DNA of 64,000 bases from Propionicimonas paludicola (GCF_002563675.1 NZ_PDJC01000001.1:992001-1056000); one strand, 5' to 3'; positions 26,814-37,208 are shown, numbered from the stretch's first letter. Notes: generated by a model from the sequence alone, not told the origin. Translations and numbers: made by a program.

Positions 26814-27962
26814 ATGACCGTCAGTCTTGGGATGCCCGCAGTTCCGCCTCCAGTATTGGCGCCGCGTCGTCCGACTCGCCAGATTCGGGTGGGCAAGGTG
26901 GCCGTGGGGGGTGGTGCGCCGGTCTCGGTGCAGTCGATGACCACCACGAAGACCACCGACATCAATGCCACTTTGCAGCAGATCGCCGAGTTGACCGCGG
27001 CCGGCTGCGACATCGTCCGGGTGGCCGTGCCCAGCCAGGACGATGCCGACGTGCTGCCGATCATCGCCAAGAAGAGCCAGCTCCCGGTGATCGCCGACAT
27101 TCACTTCCAGCCCAAGTACGTCTTCGCGGCCATCGACGCCGGCTGCGCGGCCGTCCGGGTCAACCCGGGCAACATCCGCGCCTTCGACGACCAGGTCAAG
27201 CAGATCGCCCAGGCCGCCACGGATGCCGGAGTGTCGATCCGGATCGGCGTGAACGCCGGCTCCCTGGACAAGCGGCTGCTGGCCAAGTACGGCGCCCCGA
27301 CCCCGGAGGCGCTGGTCGAGTCGGCCCTGTGGGAAGCCTCGCTGTTCGAAGAGCACGGCTTCCGGGACTTCAAGATCTCGGTCAAGCACCACGACCCGGT
27401 GGTCATGGTGCGGGCCTACGAGCAGCTCAGTGAAGCCTGTGACTACCCGCTGCACCTCGGCGTGACCGAGGCCGGCCCGGCCTTCCAAGGGACGATCAAG
27501 TCCTCGGTCGCCTTCGGCGCACTGTTGGCCAAGGGGATCGGCGACACCATCCGCGTCTCGCTGTCGGCCCCGCCGGTGGAAGAGGTCAAGGTCGGGATCA
27601 AGATCCTGGAGTCGCTGAACCTGCGTCCCCGCAAGCTCGAGATCGTCTCCTGCCCGTCGTGTGGACGCGCCCAGGTGGACGTCTACACCTTGGCCGATGA
27701 GGTCACCAAGGGCCTGGAGGGGATGACCGTCCCGCTCCGGGTGGCGGTGATGGGATGCGTGGTGAACGGCCCGGGCGAGGCGCGTGAGGCCGACCTCGGT
27801 GTGGCCTCCGGTAACGGCAAGGGCCAGATCTTCGTCCGCGGTGAAGTGGTGAAGACGGTCCCCGAGTCCGAGATCGTGGCCACGCTGATCGAAGAGGCGA
27901 ACCGGCTGGCGGCTGAGTTGCCGCCCAGTGAGTCCGGCGCGGTGCAAGTGTCGGTCGGGTAA
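26814..27962 (+). CDS. ispG: 4-hydroxy-3-methylbut-2-enyl diphosphate synthase (IspG/GcpE)
   Basis: 382 aa [4Fe-4S] enzyme of the MEP pathway, converting MEcPP to HMBPP. The TIM-barrel part contains [20 protein letters not shown] and VRVNPGN. The cluster ligands are C280 and C283 (CPSCGR), C315 (GCVVNGPGE) and E322. GAGGAG lies three bases before the ATG, a tight spacing. In many actinobacteria ispG directly follows dxr-rseP; here the MocR/reductase pair lies between. The next gene (GNAT) begins three bases after its stop. Confidence 0.96.
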   Translation: MTVSLGMPAVPPPVLAPRRPTRQIRVGKVAVGGGAPVSVQSMTTTKTTDINATLQQIAELTAAGCDIVRVAVPSQDDADVLPIIAKKSQLPVIADIHFQPKYVFAAIDAGCAAVRVNPGNIRAFDDQVKQIAQAATDAGVSIRIGVNAGSLDKRLLAKYGAPTPEALVESALWEASLFEEHGFRDFKISVKHHDPVVMVRAYEQLSEACDYPLHLGVTEAGPAFQGTIKSSVAFGALLAKGIGDTIRVSLSAPPVEEVKVGIKILESLNLRPRKLEIVSCPSCGRAQVDVYTLADEVTKGLEGMTVPLRVAVMGCVVNGPGEAREADLGVASGNGKGQIFVRGEVVKTVPESEIVATLIEEANRLAAELPPSESGAVQVSVG

Positions 27963-27965
27963 CCG

Positions 27966-28793
27966 GTGGAAGCTCGCATCCTCACTCCCGCTGACGAGGA
28001 GGCCGCCCGGCTCGTGATCCGGCAGGACCCGATCCAGAACGTCTTCGTCGGCTCGCGAATCGATGCGGGCGTGCTCAACCCTGGCGTTCCGGGGCTGGTC
28101 TGGGGGTGGCCGTCCCAGCAGCCGGCGGCATTGCTGCACTGCGGGGCGAACCTGGCCCCGGTGGCGCGCACCCTGGATCCGGTGCCGGCCTTCGTCGAGG
28201 CGGCCGGACGCCGCCGCACCAGCCAGTCGATCGTCGGCCCGTCCTGGTTGGTGATGCCGTTCTGGCGGGCGCTGGCCGCCCGCTGGGGACGTAGCTACGA
28301 CGCGGCCCGCGAGGTCCGCTCCCGGCAGCCGGTGATGGCGATCAGCGGCGCACCGCTGGTGGCTCCGGAGCCGCGCCTGCGGCCCATCCGTCCGGCCGAG
28401 TTCGGCTCGTACTTCCAAGCCTCGGTGGCCATGTACACCGAGGAGGTGGGCAGCGATCCGGGCACTGGAGCCGATTCCGGCTATCGCAGCTATTGCTGGT
28501 GGCTGGTGGAGCATCATCGGGCCTTCGGCATCGTCGAGGACGGTCGGGTGCTGTTCAAGGCCGATATCGGCGCCACCAACGATCATGTCGCCCAGATCCA
28601 GGGCGTCTGGCTGGATCCGTCGCTGCGCGGTCAGGGCCTGTCCAGCGCGGCCATGGCGGCCGTCGTGGAGTACGTCCTGGCCGAGTTCAGCGTGGCCAGC
28701 CTCTACGTGAACGACTTCAACGAGCGCGCCGTGCGCAGCTACCTGCGCACCGGCTTCGAGCAGGTCGGCGAGTTCGCCACGATCCTCTACTGA
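27966..28793 (+). CDS. GNAT acetyltransferase with N-terminal DUF4081
   Basis: 275 aa. The N-terminal ~130 residues match DUF4081, and the C-terminal half is a GNAT domain (LRPIRPAEFGSY onward, with the acetyl-CoA motif VWLDPSLRGQGLSSAAMAA and LYVNDFNERAVRSYLRTGF). Such a protein commonly follows ispG in actinobacteria, Mycobacterium tuberculosis included, but its substrate is unknown. The GTG start is three bases after the ispG stop, so the two are cotranscribed. It ends six bases from the convergent YbaK-type gene. Confidence 0.87.
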   Translation: MEARILTPADEEAARLVIRQDPIQNVFVGSRIDAGVLNPGVPGLVWGWPSQQPAALLHCGANLAPVARTLDPVPAFVEAAGRRRTSQSIVGPSWLVMPFWRALAARWGRSYDAAREVRSRQPVMAISGAPLVAPEPRLRPIRPAEFGSYFQASVAMYTEEVGSDPGTGADSGYRSYCWWLVEHHRAFGIVEDGRVLFKADIGATNDHVAQIQGVWLDPSLRGQGLSSAAMAAVVEYVLAEFSVASLYVNDFNERAVRSYLRTGFEQVGEFATILY

Positions 28794-28799
28794 TCCGGC

Positions 28800-29279
28800 T
28801 CAGCTGATCTCGGCGACCGGAGCTCCGGTCAGTTCAGCGAGCTGGGCCGGCGAGAGCGGGAACACCGCATGCGGGTGCCCGGCCGCCGCCCAGATCTGGT
28901 CGAACCGGGACAGCTGGGTGTCGATCAGCACGATCACGTCCCCGGTGTGGGCCACCGGGCAGACCCCGCCGATCGAGAATCCGGTCGTCGTCTTGACGAA
29001 TTCGGCGTCGGCCCGGCCGATCGGCCCCACGATGGCCGAGACCTTCGCCTCGTCCACCCGGCGATCACCGGACGCGACCACCAGGACGGCCGCGTCGTCG
29101 GAGAGTCGGCGAAAGACGATGCTCTTGGCGATCTGCCCCAACTCGACCGATAGGGCGGCGGCGGCATCGGCGGCGGTGCGTCCGGTGACCGGCAGCATCA
29201 CGATGGATTCGGGGTGTCCGGCCTCGGCCAGCCAGGCTGCTACTCGCCGGGTACTGTCCGGCAACTCCACGGAACTCAC
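28800..29279 (-). CDS. YbaK/ProX-type aminoacyl-tRNA editing domain protein
   Basis: 159 aa stand-alone editing domain. Family members deacylate mischarged tRNA such as Cys- or Ala-tRNA(Pro). Seen: IAKSIVFRRLSDDAAVLVVASGDRRVDEAKV with the conserved Lys, FSIGGVCPVAHTGDVIVLID and a final GAPVAEIS. The GTG at 29279 fits the domain boundary; the frame is open to 29330. It lies just after the DUF1304 gene on the same strand and close to the divergent proS, so it may proofread the product of that enzyme. ProS here also appears to contain its own internal editing-type insertion. Confidence 0.85.
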   Translation of the reverse strand: MSSVELPDSTRRVAAWLAEAGHPESIVMLPVTGRTAADAAAALSVELGQIAKSIVFRRLSDDAAVLVVASGDRRVDEAKVSAIVGPIGRADAEFVKTTTGFSIGGVCPVAHTGDVIVLIDTQLSRFDQIWAAAGHPHAVFPLSPAQLAELTGAPVAEIS

Positions 29280-29302
29280 CAGGCCATCCTGCCAGGATCG
29301 GG

Positions 29303-29689
29303 TCAGGCAGCCAGCCCGGCGGCCACGCACAAGATGGCGAACAGCGGCGGCGCGGCCTGGAACAGCGCCACCCGGGCCAGCCGCGGTGCGGACAGCAGCA
29401 GCACCAGCGCGGAGGCCACCATGGCGGAGGCGCCGGCCAGGATCAAGGTGGCCCCGATCGCCGTCTGGCCGAAGAGCAGCAGGACGACTCCGAGGGTCAC
29501 CCCGATCGCCAGGAACAGGTTGTGGAAGCCCTGGGTGAAGGCCAGCAGCCGGGTGCTCTGGGCCTCGGCCAAGCTCAGGCCGAAGGCCGAGCGGGTGCGA
29601 TCGTTGGTCCAGTTCAGGGACTGCACAGTGAAGACGTAAACCTGGATGCCTGCCGCCAACAACGTCAAGATGACGCCAACGACGAGCAT
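29303..29689 (-). CDS. DUF1304 family membrane protein
   Basis: 128 aa with four hydrophobic segments and the family motif AFTQGFHNLFLAIG. The function of DUF1304 is unknown. I chose the ATG at 29689 because GGAGG lies five bases upstream on its strand (29695-29699); a TTG at 29719 would add ten residues but lacks such a site. It is upstream of the YbaK-type gene (23-base gap, same strand) and divergent from proS. Confidence 0.75.
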   Translation of the reverse strand: MLVVGVILTLLAAGIQVYVFTVQSLNWTNDRTRSAFGLSLAEAQSTRLLAFTQGFHNLFLAIGVTLGVVLLLFGQTAIGATLILAGASAMVASALVLLLSAPRLARVALFQAAPPLFAILCVAAGLAA

Positions 29690-29826
29690 CAGTACCTCCG
29701 CATTGAGACCGCTAACCAAACCAATGTGGCCTACTCGGAGCGGAATTACAACTGCGGATGGCCACGATCTGTCCGCCGCGTCGGGCAGGGCGGCGAACCG
29801 CGGTCGGGATCGGCCGGCCGGCTGGA

Positions 29827-29832
29827 TAGGAT
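29827..29832 (+). promoter_or_regulatory. -10 box TAGGAT of proS, leaderless type
   Basis: TAGGAT ends six bases before the GTG start at 29839. No Shine-Dalgarno sequence is visible. Confidence 0.5.
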
Positions 29833-29838
29833 CATCGG

Positions 29839-31623
29839 GTGATCACGCGACTGTCCAAGCTCTTCGTGCGCACTCTGCGCGACGACCCCGCCGATGCCGA
29901 GGTCCCCAGCCATCGCTGGTTGGTCCGGGCCGGCTACATCCGGCGCACGGCGCCCGGCATCTATACCTGGCTCCCGCTGGGGCTGCGGGTACTGCAGAAG
30001 GTGGAGCAGGTCGTCCGCGAAGAGATGGACGCCATGGGCGCCCAGGAGGTCCGGTTCCCGGCCCTGCTGCCCCGCGAGCCCTACGAGGCCACCAACCGGT
30101 GGACCGAGTACGGACCCAACCTGTTCCGGCTGAAGGACCGCAAGGGCGCCGACTATCTGCTCGGGCCCACCCACGAGGAGATGTTCACCCTGCTGGTGAA
30201 GGACCTGTACTCCTCGTACAAGGACCTGCCGCTGTCGCTGTACCAGATTCAGACCAAGTACCGCGACGAGGCCCGGCCGCGCGCCGGACTGTTGCGCGGG
30301 CGCGAGTTCGTGATGAAGGACTCCTACTCCTTCGACGTGGACGACGCCGGCCTGGCCGCCTCCTACCAGGCGCACCGGGACGCCTACGTCCGGATTTTCA
30401 ACCGGCTGGGCCTGGAGTACGTGATCGTGAAGGCCACCTCCGGGGCCATGGGTGGTTCGGCATCTGAGGAATTCCTGGCAGTGGCCGAGACTGGTGAGGA
30501 CACCTTCGTCCGCTCGCCCGGCGGCTACGCAGCCAACGTCGAAGCGGTGCAGGTCACCCCGCCGCCGGAGCAGGACGCCTCGGCCATCGACCCGATCCAG
30601 GAGATCGACACCCCGGGCACGGGCACCATCGTCGAGCTGGTGGACGCCGTGAACGCCCGCTTCCCGCGCCCGGACCGTCCCTGGACGGCTGCGGACACCC
30701 TGAAGAACGTGGTCTTCAAGCTCACCTTCCCCGACGGCAAGTCGGAGCTACTGGTGGTCGGCCTGCCCGGCGACCGTGACGTCGACCTCAAGCGGCTGGA
30801 GGCGGCGATCACCCCGGCCGAGGCGGTTGCGGTGGGCGAGGAGGACTTCGCGGCCAACCCCGGCCTGGTCAAGGGCTACATCGGCCCGGTCCGGCTCGAG
30901 GACGGCACGGCTGCGCTCCAGCTGGGTCTCAAGGGTGCCCTCAAGGTGCGCTACCTGACCGATCCGCGGGTGGTGGCCGGGACCAGCTGGATCACCGGCG
31001 CCAACCGGGCCGACACCCACCAGCTGAACGTGGTGGCCGGACGTGACTTCGTCAGTGACGGCGTGATCGACGTGGCCGAGGTGCGCGCCGGCGACCCGGC
31101 ACCGGACGGCTCGGGGCCGCTCAGCCTGGCCCGCGGCATCGAGATGGGCCACATCTTCCAGCTCGGTCGCAAGTACGCCGAAGCCCTGGGCCTGAAGGTG
31201 CTGGACGAGAACGGCAAGCTGGTCACCGTCACCATGGGCTCCTACGGCGTGGGCGTGTCCCGGGCCGTCGCTGCGGTGGCCGAGAACTCCTGCGACGACC
31301 GTGGCCTGGCCTGGCCCAAGGAACTGGCTCCGTTCGACGTCCAGGTGGTCGCCACCGGCAAGGGCGAGGAGCTCTTGGCCGCGGCCGAGCAGTTGGCCGC
31401 CGAGTTGTCTGCAGCCGGCCTGGACGTCCTGCTGGACGACCGCAAGGCCAGCCCCGGGGTGAAGTTCACCGACGCCGAGATCCTCGGCATGCCGCTGGCG
31501 GTCGTGGTCGGACGTGGTCTGGCCGACGGGGTGGTCGAGCTTCGCGAGCGGGCCAGTGGCGAGCGCATCGAGGTCGCGGTCACGGCTGCCGTGGCCGAGG
31601 TCATCGCGCGCGTCCGCGGCTGA
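29839..31623 (+). CDS. proS: Prolyl-tRNA synthetase, bacterial type
   Basis: 594 aa class II synthetase charging tRNA(Pro). Motif 2 region [21 protein letters not shown] and motif 3 [10 protein letters not shown] are clear. Between them (residues ~225-410) is an INS-type editing insertion with [16 protein letters not shown]. The anticodon-binding domain forms the C-terminus. This marks the bacterial rather than the archaeal form. The GTG start has TAGGAT six bases upstream and is probably leaderless. It is divergent from the DUF1304/YbaK pair. Confidence 0.95.
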   Translation: MITRLSKLFVRTLRDDPADAEVPSHRWLVRAGYIRRTAPGIYTWLPLGLRVLQKVEQVVREEMDAMGAQEVRFPALLPREPYEATNRWTEYGPNLFRLKDRKGADYLLGPTHEEMFTLLVKDLYSSYKDLPLSLYQIQTKYRDEARPRAGLLRGREFVMKDSYSFDVDDAGLAASYQAHRDAYVRIFNRLGLEYVIVKATSGAMGGSASEEFLAVAETGEDTFVRSPGGYAANVEAVQVTPPPEQDASAIDPIQEIDTPGTGTIVELVDAVNARFPRPDRPWTAADTLKNVVFKLTFPDGKSELLVVGLPGDRDVDLKRLEAAITPAEAVAVGEEDFAANPGLVKGYIGPVRLEDGTAALQLGLKGALKVRYLTDPRVVAGTSWITGANRADTHQLNVVAGRDFVSDGVIDVAEVRAGDPAPDGSGPLSLARGIEMGHIFQLGRKYAEALGLKVLDENGKLVTVTMGSYGVGVSRAVAAVAENSCDDRGLAWPKELAPFDVQVVATGKGEELLAAAEQLAAELSAAGLDVLLDDRKASPGVKFTDAEILGMPLAVVVGRGLADGVVELRERASGERIEVAVTAAVAEVIARVRG

Positions 31624-31728
31624 TCCTGCGGTAGAGATCGCCTCTGCGCCTTACACTGGGCGCTGAGGCGGCTGCGGCGCGCCTCACGGCACTGCACAAC
31701 AGCATCGAACAATCGGATCGGGGAGGCA

Positions 31729-32214
31729 ATGGACAGCGCTCAGGTGACCACTGTGGTGGAGCCGGTGGTGGAGAGCCACGGCCTCGAAGTCGATCGGATC
31801 GAAGTGGTGGCGGCCGGAAAGCGGCAGTTGGTGCGGATCTTCCTGGACGGCGACGGTCCTGAGGGGCGTGGCCCGTCCCTGGACCAGATCGCAGAGGCCA
31901 CCAGGAGCATTTCGAACGCCATGGACGAGGCGGACCTCACCCGAGGACGCGCCTACGTGCTCGAGGTGTCCTCGCGCGGCGTGGGACGTCCGCTCACCGA
32001 AGCCAAGCATTACCGGCGCAACCAGGGACGACTGGTCGCGCTCAGCACCACCGAGGGCGAGCTGTGTGGCCGGATCACCGGCATCGCCGATGACGCGGTG
32101 GAACTAGACATCGATGGCAGCAGCCGCGCCGTGCCGCTGGCTGCCATCAGCAAGGCGCTGGTCCAGGTGGAGATGAACCGCCCGGGAGTCCAGCTGGACG
32201 AGGAGGAAGACTGA
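31729..32214 (+). CDS. rimP: Ribosome maturation factor RimP
   Basis: 161 aa factor for 30S assembly. It has the N-terminal domain with [19 protein letters not shown] and [23 protein letters not shown], followed by a C-terminal SH3-like domain. It is coupled to nusA by a one-base overlap (TGATG). GGGAGG is only two bases before the ATG at 31729, unusually close, but no better start exists in frame. The 105-base region upstream has a TACACT at 31652-31657 flanked by GCGCC/GGCGC, a possible promoter. Confidence 0.92.
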   Translation: MDSAQVTTVVEPVVESHGLEVDRIEVVAAGKRQLVRIFLDGDGPEGRGPSLDQIAEATRSISNAMDEADLTRGRAYVLEVSSRGVGRPLTEAKHYRRNQGRLVALSTTEGELCGRITGIADDAVELDIDGSSRAVPLAAISKALVQVEMNRPGVQLDEEED

Positions 32215-33188
32215 TGGACGTCGATCTGAGTGCATTGAAGGCGCTGGAGCGCGACAAGGAGATCAGCATGGAAGTGCTGCTCGCCGCGCTCACCGATGCG
32301 TTGGTGAACGCCTATGCGCACACCCCGGGGGCGATCGAAGGGGCCCGGGTCGAGATCGACCGCAAGACCGGCAAGGTGAGCGTGCTGGCCCCCGAGCTCG
32401 ACGAAGAGGGCAACCGGATCGGTGAGTACGACCACACTCCCGAGGGCTTCGGACGCGTGGCCGCCGCCACCGCCCGTCAGGTGATCTTCCAGCGGCTGCG
32501 TGAGGCCGAGGACGAACAGAAGTACGGACACTTCGCCGGCGTCGAGGGTGACATCGTGCTGGGCATCGTCCAGCAGGATCGGGACTCGCGCACCGTCCGC
32601 GTCGATCTAGGCCCGATCGAGGCGATCATGCCGCCGGCCGAACAGGTGCCCGGTGAGGACTACTCCCACGGCAAGCGGCTGCGGGTCTACGTGGTCAGCG
32701 TCCGCCGCGAACTGCGCGGGCCGCAGGTGGTGGTCTCCCGGACCCATCCGAACCTGGTGGCCAAGCTGTTCCGGCTCGAGGTTCCCGAGATCGAGTCCGG
32801 CATCGTCGAGATCATGGCGATCGCTCGCGAGGCCGGCCATCGGACCAAGATCGCTGTGATCAGCCACAACCGGGACGTCTCGGCGAAGGGCGCCTGCATC
32901 GGTCCGATGGGCCAGCGGGTGCGGGCAGTGATGCACGAGCTGAACGAGGAGAAGATCGACATCGTCGACTTCTCCGAGGACCCCAGCGTGTTCGTGGCCC
33001 AGGCGCTCAGCCCGGCCAAGGTGAGCTCGGTGACGGTGACCGACGCGGCGGCCAAGTCCGCCCGGGTGGTCGTCCCGGACTATCAGCTCTCGCTGGCCAT
33101 CGGACGCGAGGGCCAGAACGCGCGACTTGCCGCCCGGCTGACCGGCTGGCGGATCGACATCCGCCCCGATACGGCTCCGGCCGAGTAG
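32214..33188 (+). CDS. nusA: Transcription termination/antitermination factor NusA
   Basis: 324 aa, the short actinobacterial form without the C-terminal acidic repeats of E. coli. The N-terminal RNA-polymerase-binding domain is followed by an S1 domain ([23 protein letters not shown]) and two KH domains ([18 protein letters not shown] and [19 protein letters not shown]). It associates with the elongation complex and influences pausing and termination. GAGGAGGA in the end of rimP serves as its ribosome-binding site. A strong hairpin follows at 33213. Confidence 0.96.
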   Translation: MDVDLSALKALERDKEISMEVLLAALTDALVNAYAHTPGAIEGARVEIDRKTGKVSVLAPELDEEGNRIGEYDHTPEGFGRVAAATARQVIFQRLREAEDEQKYGHFAGVEGDIVLGIVQQDRDSRTVRVDLGPIEAIMPPAEQVPGEDYSHGKRLRVYVVSVRRELRGPQVVVSRTHPNLVAKLFRLEVPEIESGIVEIMAIAREAGHRTKIAVISHNRDVSAKGACIGPMGQRVRAVMHELNEEKIDIVDFSEDPSVFVAQALSPAKVSSVTVTDAAAKSARVVVPDYQLSLAIGREGQNARLAARLTGWRIDIRPDTAPAE

Positions 33189-33212
33189 CCAGACCTCAGC
33201 TGCAGCAGTGGA

Positions 33213-33249
33213 CGGCCCGCCGTGGACCTGGATGGTCGACGGCGGGCCG
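33213..33249. terminator. Bidirectional hairpin between nusA and the small secreted-protein gene
   Basis: CGGCCCGCCGT (33213-33223) and ACGGCGGGCCG (33239-33249) form a perfect 11-bp stem with a 15-base loop. It lies 25 bases after nusA and 21 bases from the end of the convergent gene, so it can serve both. Confidence 0.75.
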
Positions 33250-33269
33250 GGCTCGTGATGGGCGGGTGA

Positions 33270-33743
33270 CTAGCGGCTGGTCGGGCTGGCCGACGGCTGG
33301 GCCGCCATCCGGGCGGCCATCACCTGTTCCAGGGCGGTGCGCACCTGGTCCGGGTCCAGACCCAGCTTCTCGGCCAGGCTCTGGGCGATGGCCTCCAGCC
33401 GAGGCTGCCCATCCGGCTGTCCGTCCGGCTGACCGGACGGCCTCGCTGTGGGCGCCGCGGTCGGTGCACCGGAGCGCCGTTGCGCAGCGAACACCTCACT
33501 GAGTGCGCTTGCCACGCGGCTCTGCTCGATGCCGAGCTTCTCGGCCAGGTCTGCGGCCAGCTGAGTGTTGTTGAACGGGCCGCGTCCGGCGCCCTGCCCG
33601 TCGGAGCCACGGTCGACGGCCGGGCCGGCCGCCTCCGAGTTGGGGGCGACCAACCCCGAGGCGGCGACGCCAACCCCGACAGCGGCACCGAGCGCCACCA
33701 CGCCGCCGGCGATGCCGAGGCCGATCTTGACCGCTGTGTTCAT
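33270..33743 (-). CDS. Secreted or membrane-anchored hypothetical protein with two LAEKLG helical repeats
   Basis: 157 aa, not recognised by name. The N-terminus (MNTAVKIGLGIAGGVVALGAAVGVGVAA) is a signal peptide or single membrane anchor. Two copies of a ~25-residue helical motif follow: LAADLAEKLGIEQSRVASAL with EVFAAQ, and IAQSLAEKLGLDPDQVRTAL with QVMAAR. They are separated by a Gly/Pro/Gln/Asp linker (SGQPDGQPDGQP). The motif recalls short helical repeats found in other actinobacterial exported proteins of unknown function. The ATG at 33743 follows a G-rich AGGGGGT site. The gene lies antiparallel inside the nusA-infB cluster. Confidence 0.6.
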   Translation of the reverse strand: MNTAVKIGLGIAGGVVALGAAVGVGVAASGLVAPNSEAAGPAVDRGSDGQGAGRGPFNNTQLAADLAEKLGIEQSRVASALSEVFAAQRRSGAPTAAPTARPSGQPDGQPDGQPRLEAIAQSLAEKLGLDPDQVRTALEQVMAARMAAQPSASPTSR

Positions 33744-33837
33744 CTGACCCCCTGATCTGGTGTGCCTCCACCACACCGGAGCGCCCTGTGGGCCCGCCCG
33801 AGGACGGCTGGGTGCGGGCTGTGGATCGCTGGCTGCC

Positions 33838-33843
33838 TAGACT
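33838..33843 (+). promoter_or_regulatory. -10 box TAGACT of ylxR, leaderless type
   Basis: TAGACT ends seven bases before GTG 33851. It supports that start over the in-frame ATG at 33788, which would place 21 poorly conserved residues ahead of the domain. Confidence 0.5.
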
Positions 33844-33850
33844 GCTCCCC

Positions 33851-34099
33851 GTGAACCTTCCGCTGCGTACCTGCCTGGGCTGTCGGCGCAGCGTGGCGCG
33901 CGACGAGCTCGTTCGGTTGGCCTGGGTCGAGCCGGACGCCCAGGTGGTGCTGGATCCCGGCTTCCGGCTGGGTGGACGGGGCTGCTACCTGCATCCAGGC
34001 TGCGCGGCCGAGGTGATCCGCCGGCGGACGGTCGGACGGGCGCTGCGCCGTCCGGTGGATCCGGGTCAGGTTGCCGAGTTGTTGGCCACGCTCAGCTGA
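33851..34099 (+). CDS. ylxR: YlxR/RnpM (DUF448) RNA-binding protein
   Basis: 82 aa. The family motif RTCLGCRR opens the protein and GRGCYLHPGCAAEVIRR lies in the middle. In Bacillus this protein (RnpM) binds RNase P RNA and modulates its activity; it is normally encoded between nusA and infB, as here. GTG 33851 is chosen on domain start and promoter spacing. It is separated from nusA by the antiparallel secreted-protein gene, so it is not cotranscribed with nusA. Confidence 0.88.
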   Translation: MNLPLRTCLGCRRSVARDELVRLAWVEPDAQVVLDPGFRLGGRGCYLHPGCAAEVIRRRTVGRALRRPVDPGQVAELLATLS

Positions 34100-34145
34100 G
34101 CCGGTGCGCAGGCGTGGCACCGCCGTTTGGGCGGGCGGGTGCCGA

Positions 34146-34176
34146 TTGAGTGCTCAGCCCGCGGAAGAGATAGACT
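34146..34176 (+). promoter_or_regulatory. Candidate infB promoter
   Basis: TTGAGT (34146-34151) and TAGACT (34171-34176) with a 19-base spacer, nearly the same design as the rpsB candidate. The leader of about 130 bases to the infB GTG carries AAGGAGAG just before the start. Confidence 0.45.
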
Positions 34177-34315
34177 GCTGGCTGCGCGTTCGCCAGTTCG
34201 TGGCGGGCACAACCAGAAAGTGGGCTAACGCTCATGACCACTCGATGAGAATCTCGAAATGAGCACTGAACAGAACTAGCTGGTCCACGCGCCTGCGCGG
34301 ACCTGAAGGAGAGTA

Positions 34316-37177
34316 GTGGCCAAGGTCCGCGTCTACGAGCTCGCAAAGGAGCTCGGACTCGAAAGCAAGGAACTCTTGCAGACCCTCAATGACATGGGGG
34401 AGTTTGTGCGCTCGGCGTCTTCGACGATCGAAGCGCCCGTTGTTCGTCGGCTTCGCGAGAAGTCTGCATCCAGTCAATCCGCCGCCCCGGCGGCAGCCAA
34501 GCCTGCCCCGGCAGCACCCAAGCCCAGCGCGGCCCCGAGCCCTGCGCCCAAGCCTGCGGCCGCCCCGGCTCCCGTTCCTGCCCCTGCGCCGACTCCGGCA
34601 CCGGCCCCGGCTCCGGTGAAGGCCGAAGCTCCGGCACCGGCAGCCCCGGCACCGGCAGCTCCGACTCCGGCCCCGGCAGCACCCAGCCCGGCCCCGACTC
34701 AGAGCGCAGCCCCGGCTGCGCCGCGTCCGGCTCCGACCCCGGGTGCTCCTCGTCCGGCTCCGGCGGCACCCAGTTCCGATGCGGCTCGCCCGCGTCCGGT
34801 CCCGCGCCCCGGTGGCACCGGCGGTCTGCCGTCGGGTGCCCGCAAGCCCGGCGCGCCGCGTCCGGGCAACAACCCATTCGCTTCCCGGCAGGGCATGGGC
34901 GTTCAGCGTCCGCGCCCCGAAGGTGCCGCACCCGCCCGCAGTGGCGAGCGTCCCGGCTTTGGCGACCGTTCCGGAGCCCCGCGCCCCGGTGGTGACCGGA
35001 TGCCTCGTCCCGGTGGTGGAGTGGCCGGAGTGCCGCGTCCCAACCCGGCGATGATGCCCAAGACCGGTGGCTTCGGCATTGGTGGCGCCGGTCGTCCGGC
35101 GGGTGCCGGTGCGGGCCGTCCCGGTGGTGCCGGTGGCGGCCGTGGCCGTCCCGGTGGGGCTCCTGGTCGTGGCGGAATGCCCGGCGGTGCGCCGGCCGGT
35201 GGTCCGCCGGCTGGTGGCGGTCGTGGTGGCCGTGGTGGTCGTGGTGGTTCGGGCACCCAGGGTGCCTTCGGACGTCCCGGCGGTCCGGCCAAGCGGGGCC
35301 GCAAGTCCAAGAAGCAGCGCAGGCAAGAGTTCGATCAGATGGAGGCGCCGTCGATTGGCGGCGTGCGCGTCCGCCAGGGCGACGGCCAGATCGTCCGTCT
35401 TCGCCGCGGCGCCTCGCTGACCGACCTTGCCGAGAAGATCGGCGTCGAGCCGGCGTCCTTGGTGCAGGTGCTGTTCCACCTGGGTGAGATGGTCAACGCC
35501 ACTCAGTCGGTGGCCGACGACACCTTGCAGGTGCTGGGTGCCGAGCTCAACTACAACATCGAGGTCGTCTCGCCCGAGGACGAGGATCGCGAGCTGCTGG
35601 AGAGCTTCGACATCGAGTTCGGCGAGAACGAAGGCGGCGAGGAAGATCTGGTGGCGCGTCCGCCGGCCGTCACCGTCATGGGTCACGTCGACCATGGCAA
35701 GACCAAGCTCCTCGACGCTCTGCGCAACACGAACGTGGTCGCAGGCGAGCACGGTGGCATCACCCAGGCCATCGGTGCCTACCAGGTGACCAGCGAGCTG
35801 GAAGGCGTGGAGCGCAAGATCACCTTCATCGACACCCCGGGTCACGAGGCGTTCACCGCCATGCGTGCCCGTGGCGCCAAGTCCACCGACATCGCGGTGC
35901 TGGTGGTGGCCGCTGATGACGGTGTGATGCCGCAGACGATCGAGGCGCTCAACCACGCCAAGGCCGCGGACGTGCCGATCGTGGTGGCCGTGAACAAGAT
36001 GGACAAGGAAGCAGCCGATCCGGTCAAGGTCCGCGGACAGCTGACCGAGTACGGCCTGGTGCCCGAGGAGTACGGCGGCGACACGATGTTCGTCGACGTC
36101 TCCGCAACGGCCAAGACCGGCCTGGCCGAGCTGCTCGAAGCGATCCTGCTCACCGCGGACGCATCGCTGGACCTGCGGGCCAATCCGGCCATGGAGGCTC
36201 AGGGTGTGGCGATCGAAGCGCACCTGGACAAGGGACGCGGCCCCGTGGCCACGGTCCTGGTCCACCGTGGCACGCTGCACACCGGCGACTCGATCGTGGC
36301 CGGTTCGGCCTATGGCCGAGTGCGGGCCCTGATCAACGACCAGGGTGAGACCGTCGACGAGGCTCCGCCCTCGATGCCGGTGCAGGTGCTCGGTCTGACC
36401 TCGGTGCCCGGCGCTGGTGACAACTTCCTGGTCGTCGAGGACGACCGGATGGCTCGCCAGATCGCCGAGAAGCGGGAAGCCCGGCAGCGGGCCGCCATGC
36501 TGGCCAAGACCACGCGCCGCAAGACCCTGGATCAGCTGTTCGAGCAGCTGGCCAAGGGCGAGACGCAGGAGCTGCGCCTGATCCTGAAGGGCGACTCGGC
36601 CGGTGCCGTCGAAGCCCTGGAGGACGCACTGCTGCAGATCGACGTCGGCGAAGAGGTGTCGCTGCGGGTCATCGACCGCGGTGTCGGTGCGATCACCGAG
36701 ACCAACGTCTCGCTGGCCGCTGCGTCCGACGCAGTGATCATCGGCTTCAATGTCCGGGCCCAGGGCAAGGCCACTCAGCTGGCCGACGCCGAGGGCGTGG
36801 ACGTCCGCTACTACTCGGTGATCTACTCCGCGATCGATGAGGTCGAGGCTGCTCTGAAGGGCATGCTGAAGCCGATCTTCGAGGAGAAGGTCCGCGGCCA
36901 GGCGGAGATCCGCGAGATCTTCCGCTCGTCCAAGTTCGGCGTGATCGCAGGCTGCATGATCATCGACGGTTCGGTGAAGCGCAATGCGAAGGCTCGCCTG
37001 CTGCGCGACGGCATCGTGGTCACCGAGACCTCGATCGCCTCCCTGCGCCGCGAGAAGGACGACGCCACCGAGGTTCGGGAAGGTTTCGAGTGTGGCCTCA
37101 CGCTCGCGCACTTCTCCGACATCAAGATCGGCGACATCGTCGAGACCTTCGAGATGGTGGAGAAGCCGCGCGACTGA
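34316..37177 (+). CDS. infB: Translation initiation factor IF-2
   Basis: 953 aa GTPase placing initiator tRNA on the 30S subunit. The N-terminal IF2_N domain ([18 protein letters not shown]) is followed by ~300 residues of low complexity: an Ala/Pro-rich part (to ~residue 150) and a Gly/Arg/Pro-rich part (to ~335). A second IF2_N-like domain precedes the G domain: [12 protein letters not shown] (near 460), DTPGHEAF and NKMD. Domains II, III and IV complete the protein. The GTG start follows AAGGAGAG. The disordered linker is typical of actinobacterial IF-2, and its repetitive DNA is not a sign of insertion. Confidence 0.97.
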   Translation: MAKVRVYELAKELGLESKELLQTLNDMGEFVRSASSTIEAPVVRRLREKSASSQSAAPAAAKPAPAAPKPSAAPSPAPKPAAAPAPVPAPAPTPAPAPAPVKAEAPAPAAPAPAAPTPAPAAPSPAPTQSAAPAAPRPAPTPGAPRPAPAAPSSDAARPRPVPRPGGTGGLPSGARKPGAPRPGNNPFASRQGMGVQRPRPEGAAPARSGERPGFGDRSGAPRPGGDRMPRPGGGVAGVPRPNPAMMPKTGGFGIGGAGRPAGAGAGRPGGAGGGRGRPGGAPGRGGMPGGAPAGGPPAGGGRGGRGGRGGSGTQGAFGRPGGPAKRGRKSKKQRRQEFDQMEAPSIGGVRVRQGDGQIVRLRRGASLTDLAEKIGVEPASLVQVLFHLGEMVNATQSVADDTLQVLGAELNYNIEVVSPEDEDRELLESFDIEFGENEGGEEDLVARPPAVTVMGHVDHGKTKLLDALRNTNVVAGEHGGITQAIGAYQVTSELEGVERKITFIDTPGHEAFTAMRARGAKSTDIAVLVVAADDGVMPQTIEALNHAKAADVPIVVAVNKMDKEAADPVKVRGQLTEYGLVPEEYGGDTMFVDVSATAKTGLAELLEAILLTADASLDLRANPAMEAQGVAIEAHLDKGRGPVATVLVHRGTLHTGDSIVAGSAYGRVRALINDQGETVDEAPPSMPVQVLGLTSVPGAGDNFLVVEDDRMARQIAEKREARQRAAMLAKTTRRKTLDQLFEQLAKGETQELRLILKGDSAGAVEALEDALLQIDVGEEVSLRVIDRGVGAITETNVSLAAASDAVIIGFNVRAQGKATQLADAEGVDVRYYSVIYSAIDEVEAALKGMLKPIFEEKVRGQAEIREIFRSSKFGVIAGCMIIDGSVKRNAKARLLRDGIVVTETSIASLRREKDDATEVREGFECGLTLAHFSDIKIGDIVETFEMVEKPRD
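34485..35320 (+). repeat. Low-complexity Ala/Pro then Gly/Arg/Pro linker coding region of infB
   Basis: Degenerate repeats of GCCCCGGC-like and GGTGGTCGTGGC-like units encode a disordered linker. It also creates long open frames on the opposite strand that are not genes. Confidence 0.7.
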
Positions 37178-37208
37178 GTCCCCGCGGGCTCAGGACACTA
37201 AGTCACGT

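Noticed and set aside
34485-35320. Repeat region as a recent insertion in infB
   Set aside because: Ala/Pro and Gly/Arg/Pro linkers of this size are normal in actinobacterial IF-2.
34232-37111. 959-codon open frame on the minus strand opposite infB
   Set aside because: It mirrors the infB codon pattern, has His/Arg/Gly/Thr-rich nonsense composition and no family resemblance; infB is certain on the other strand.
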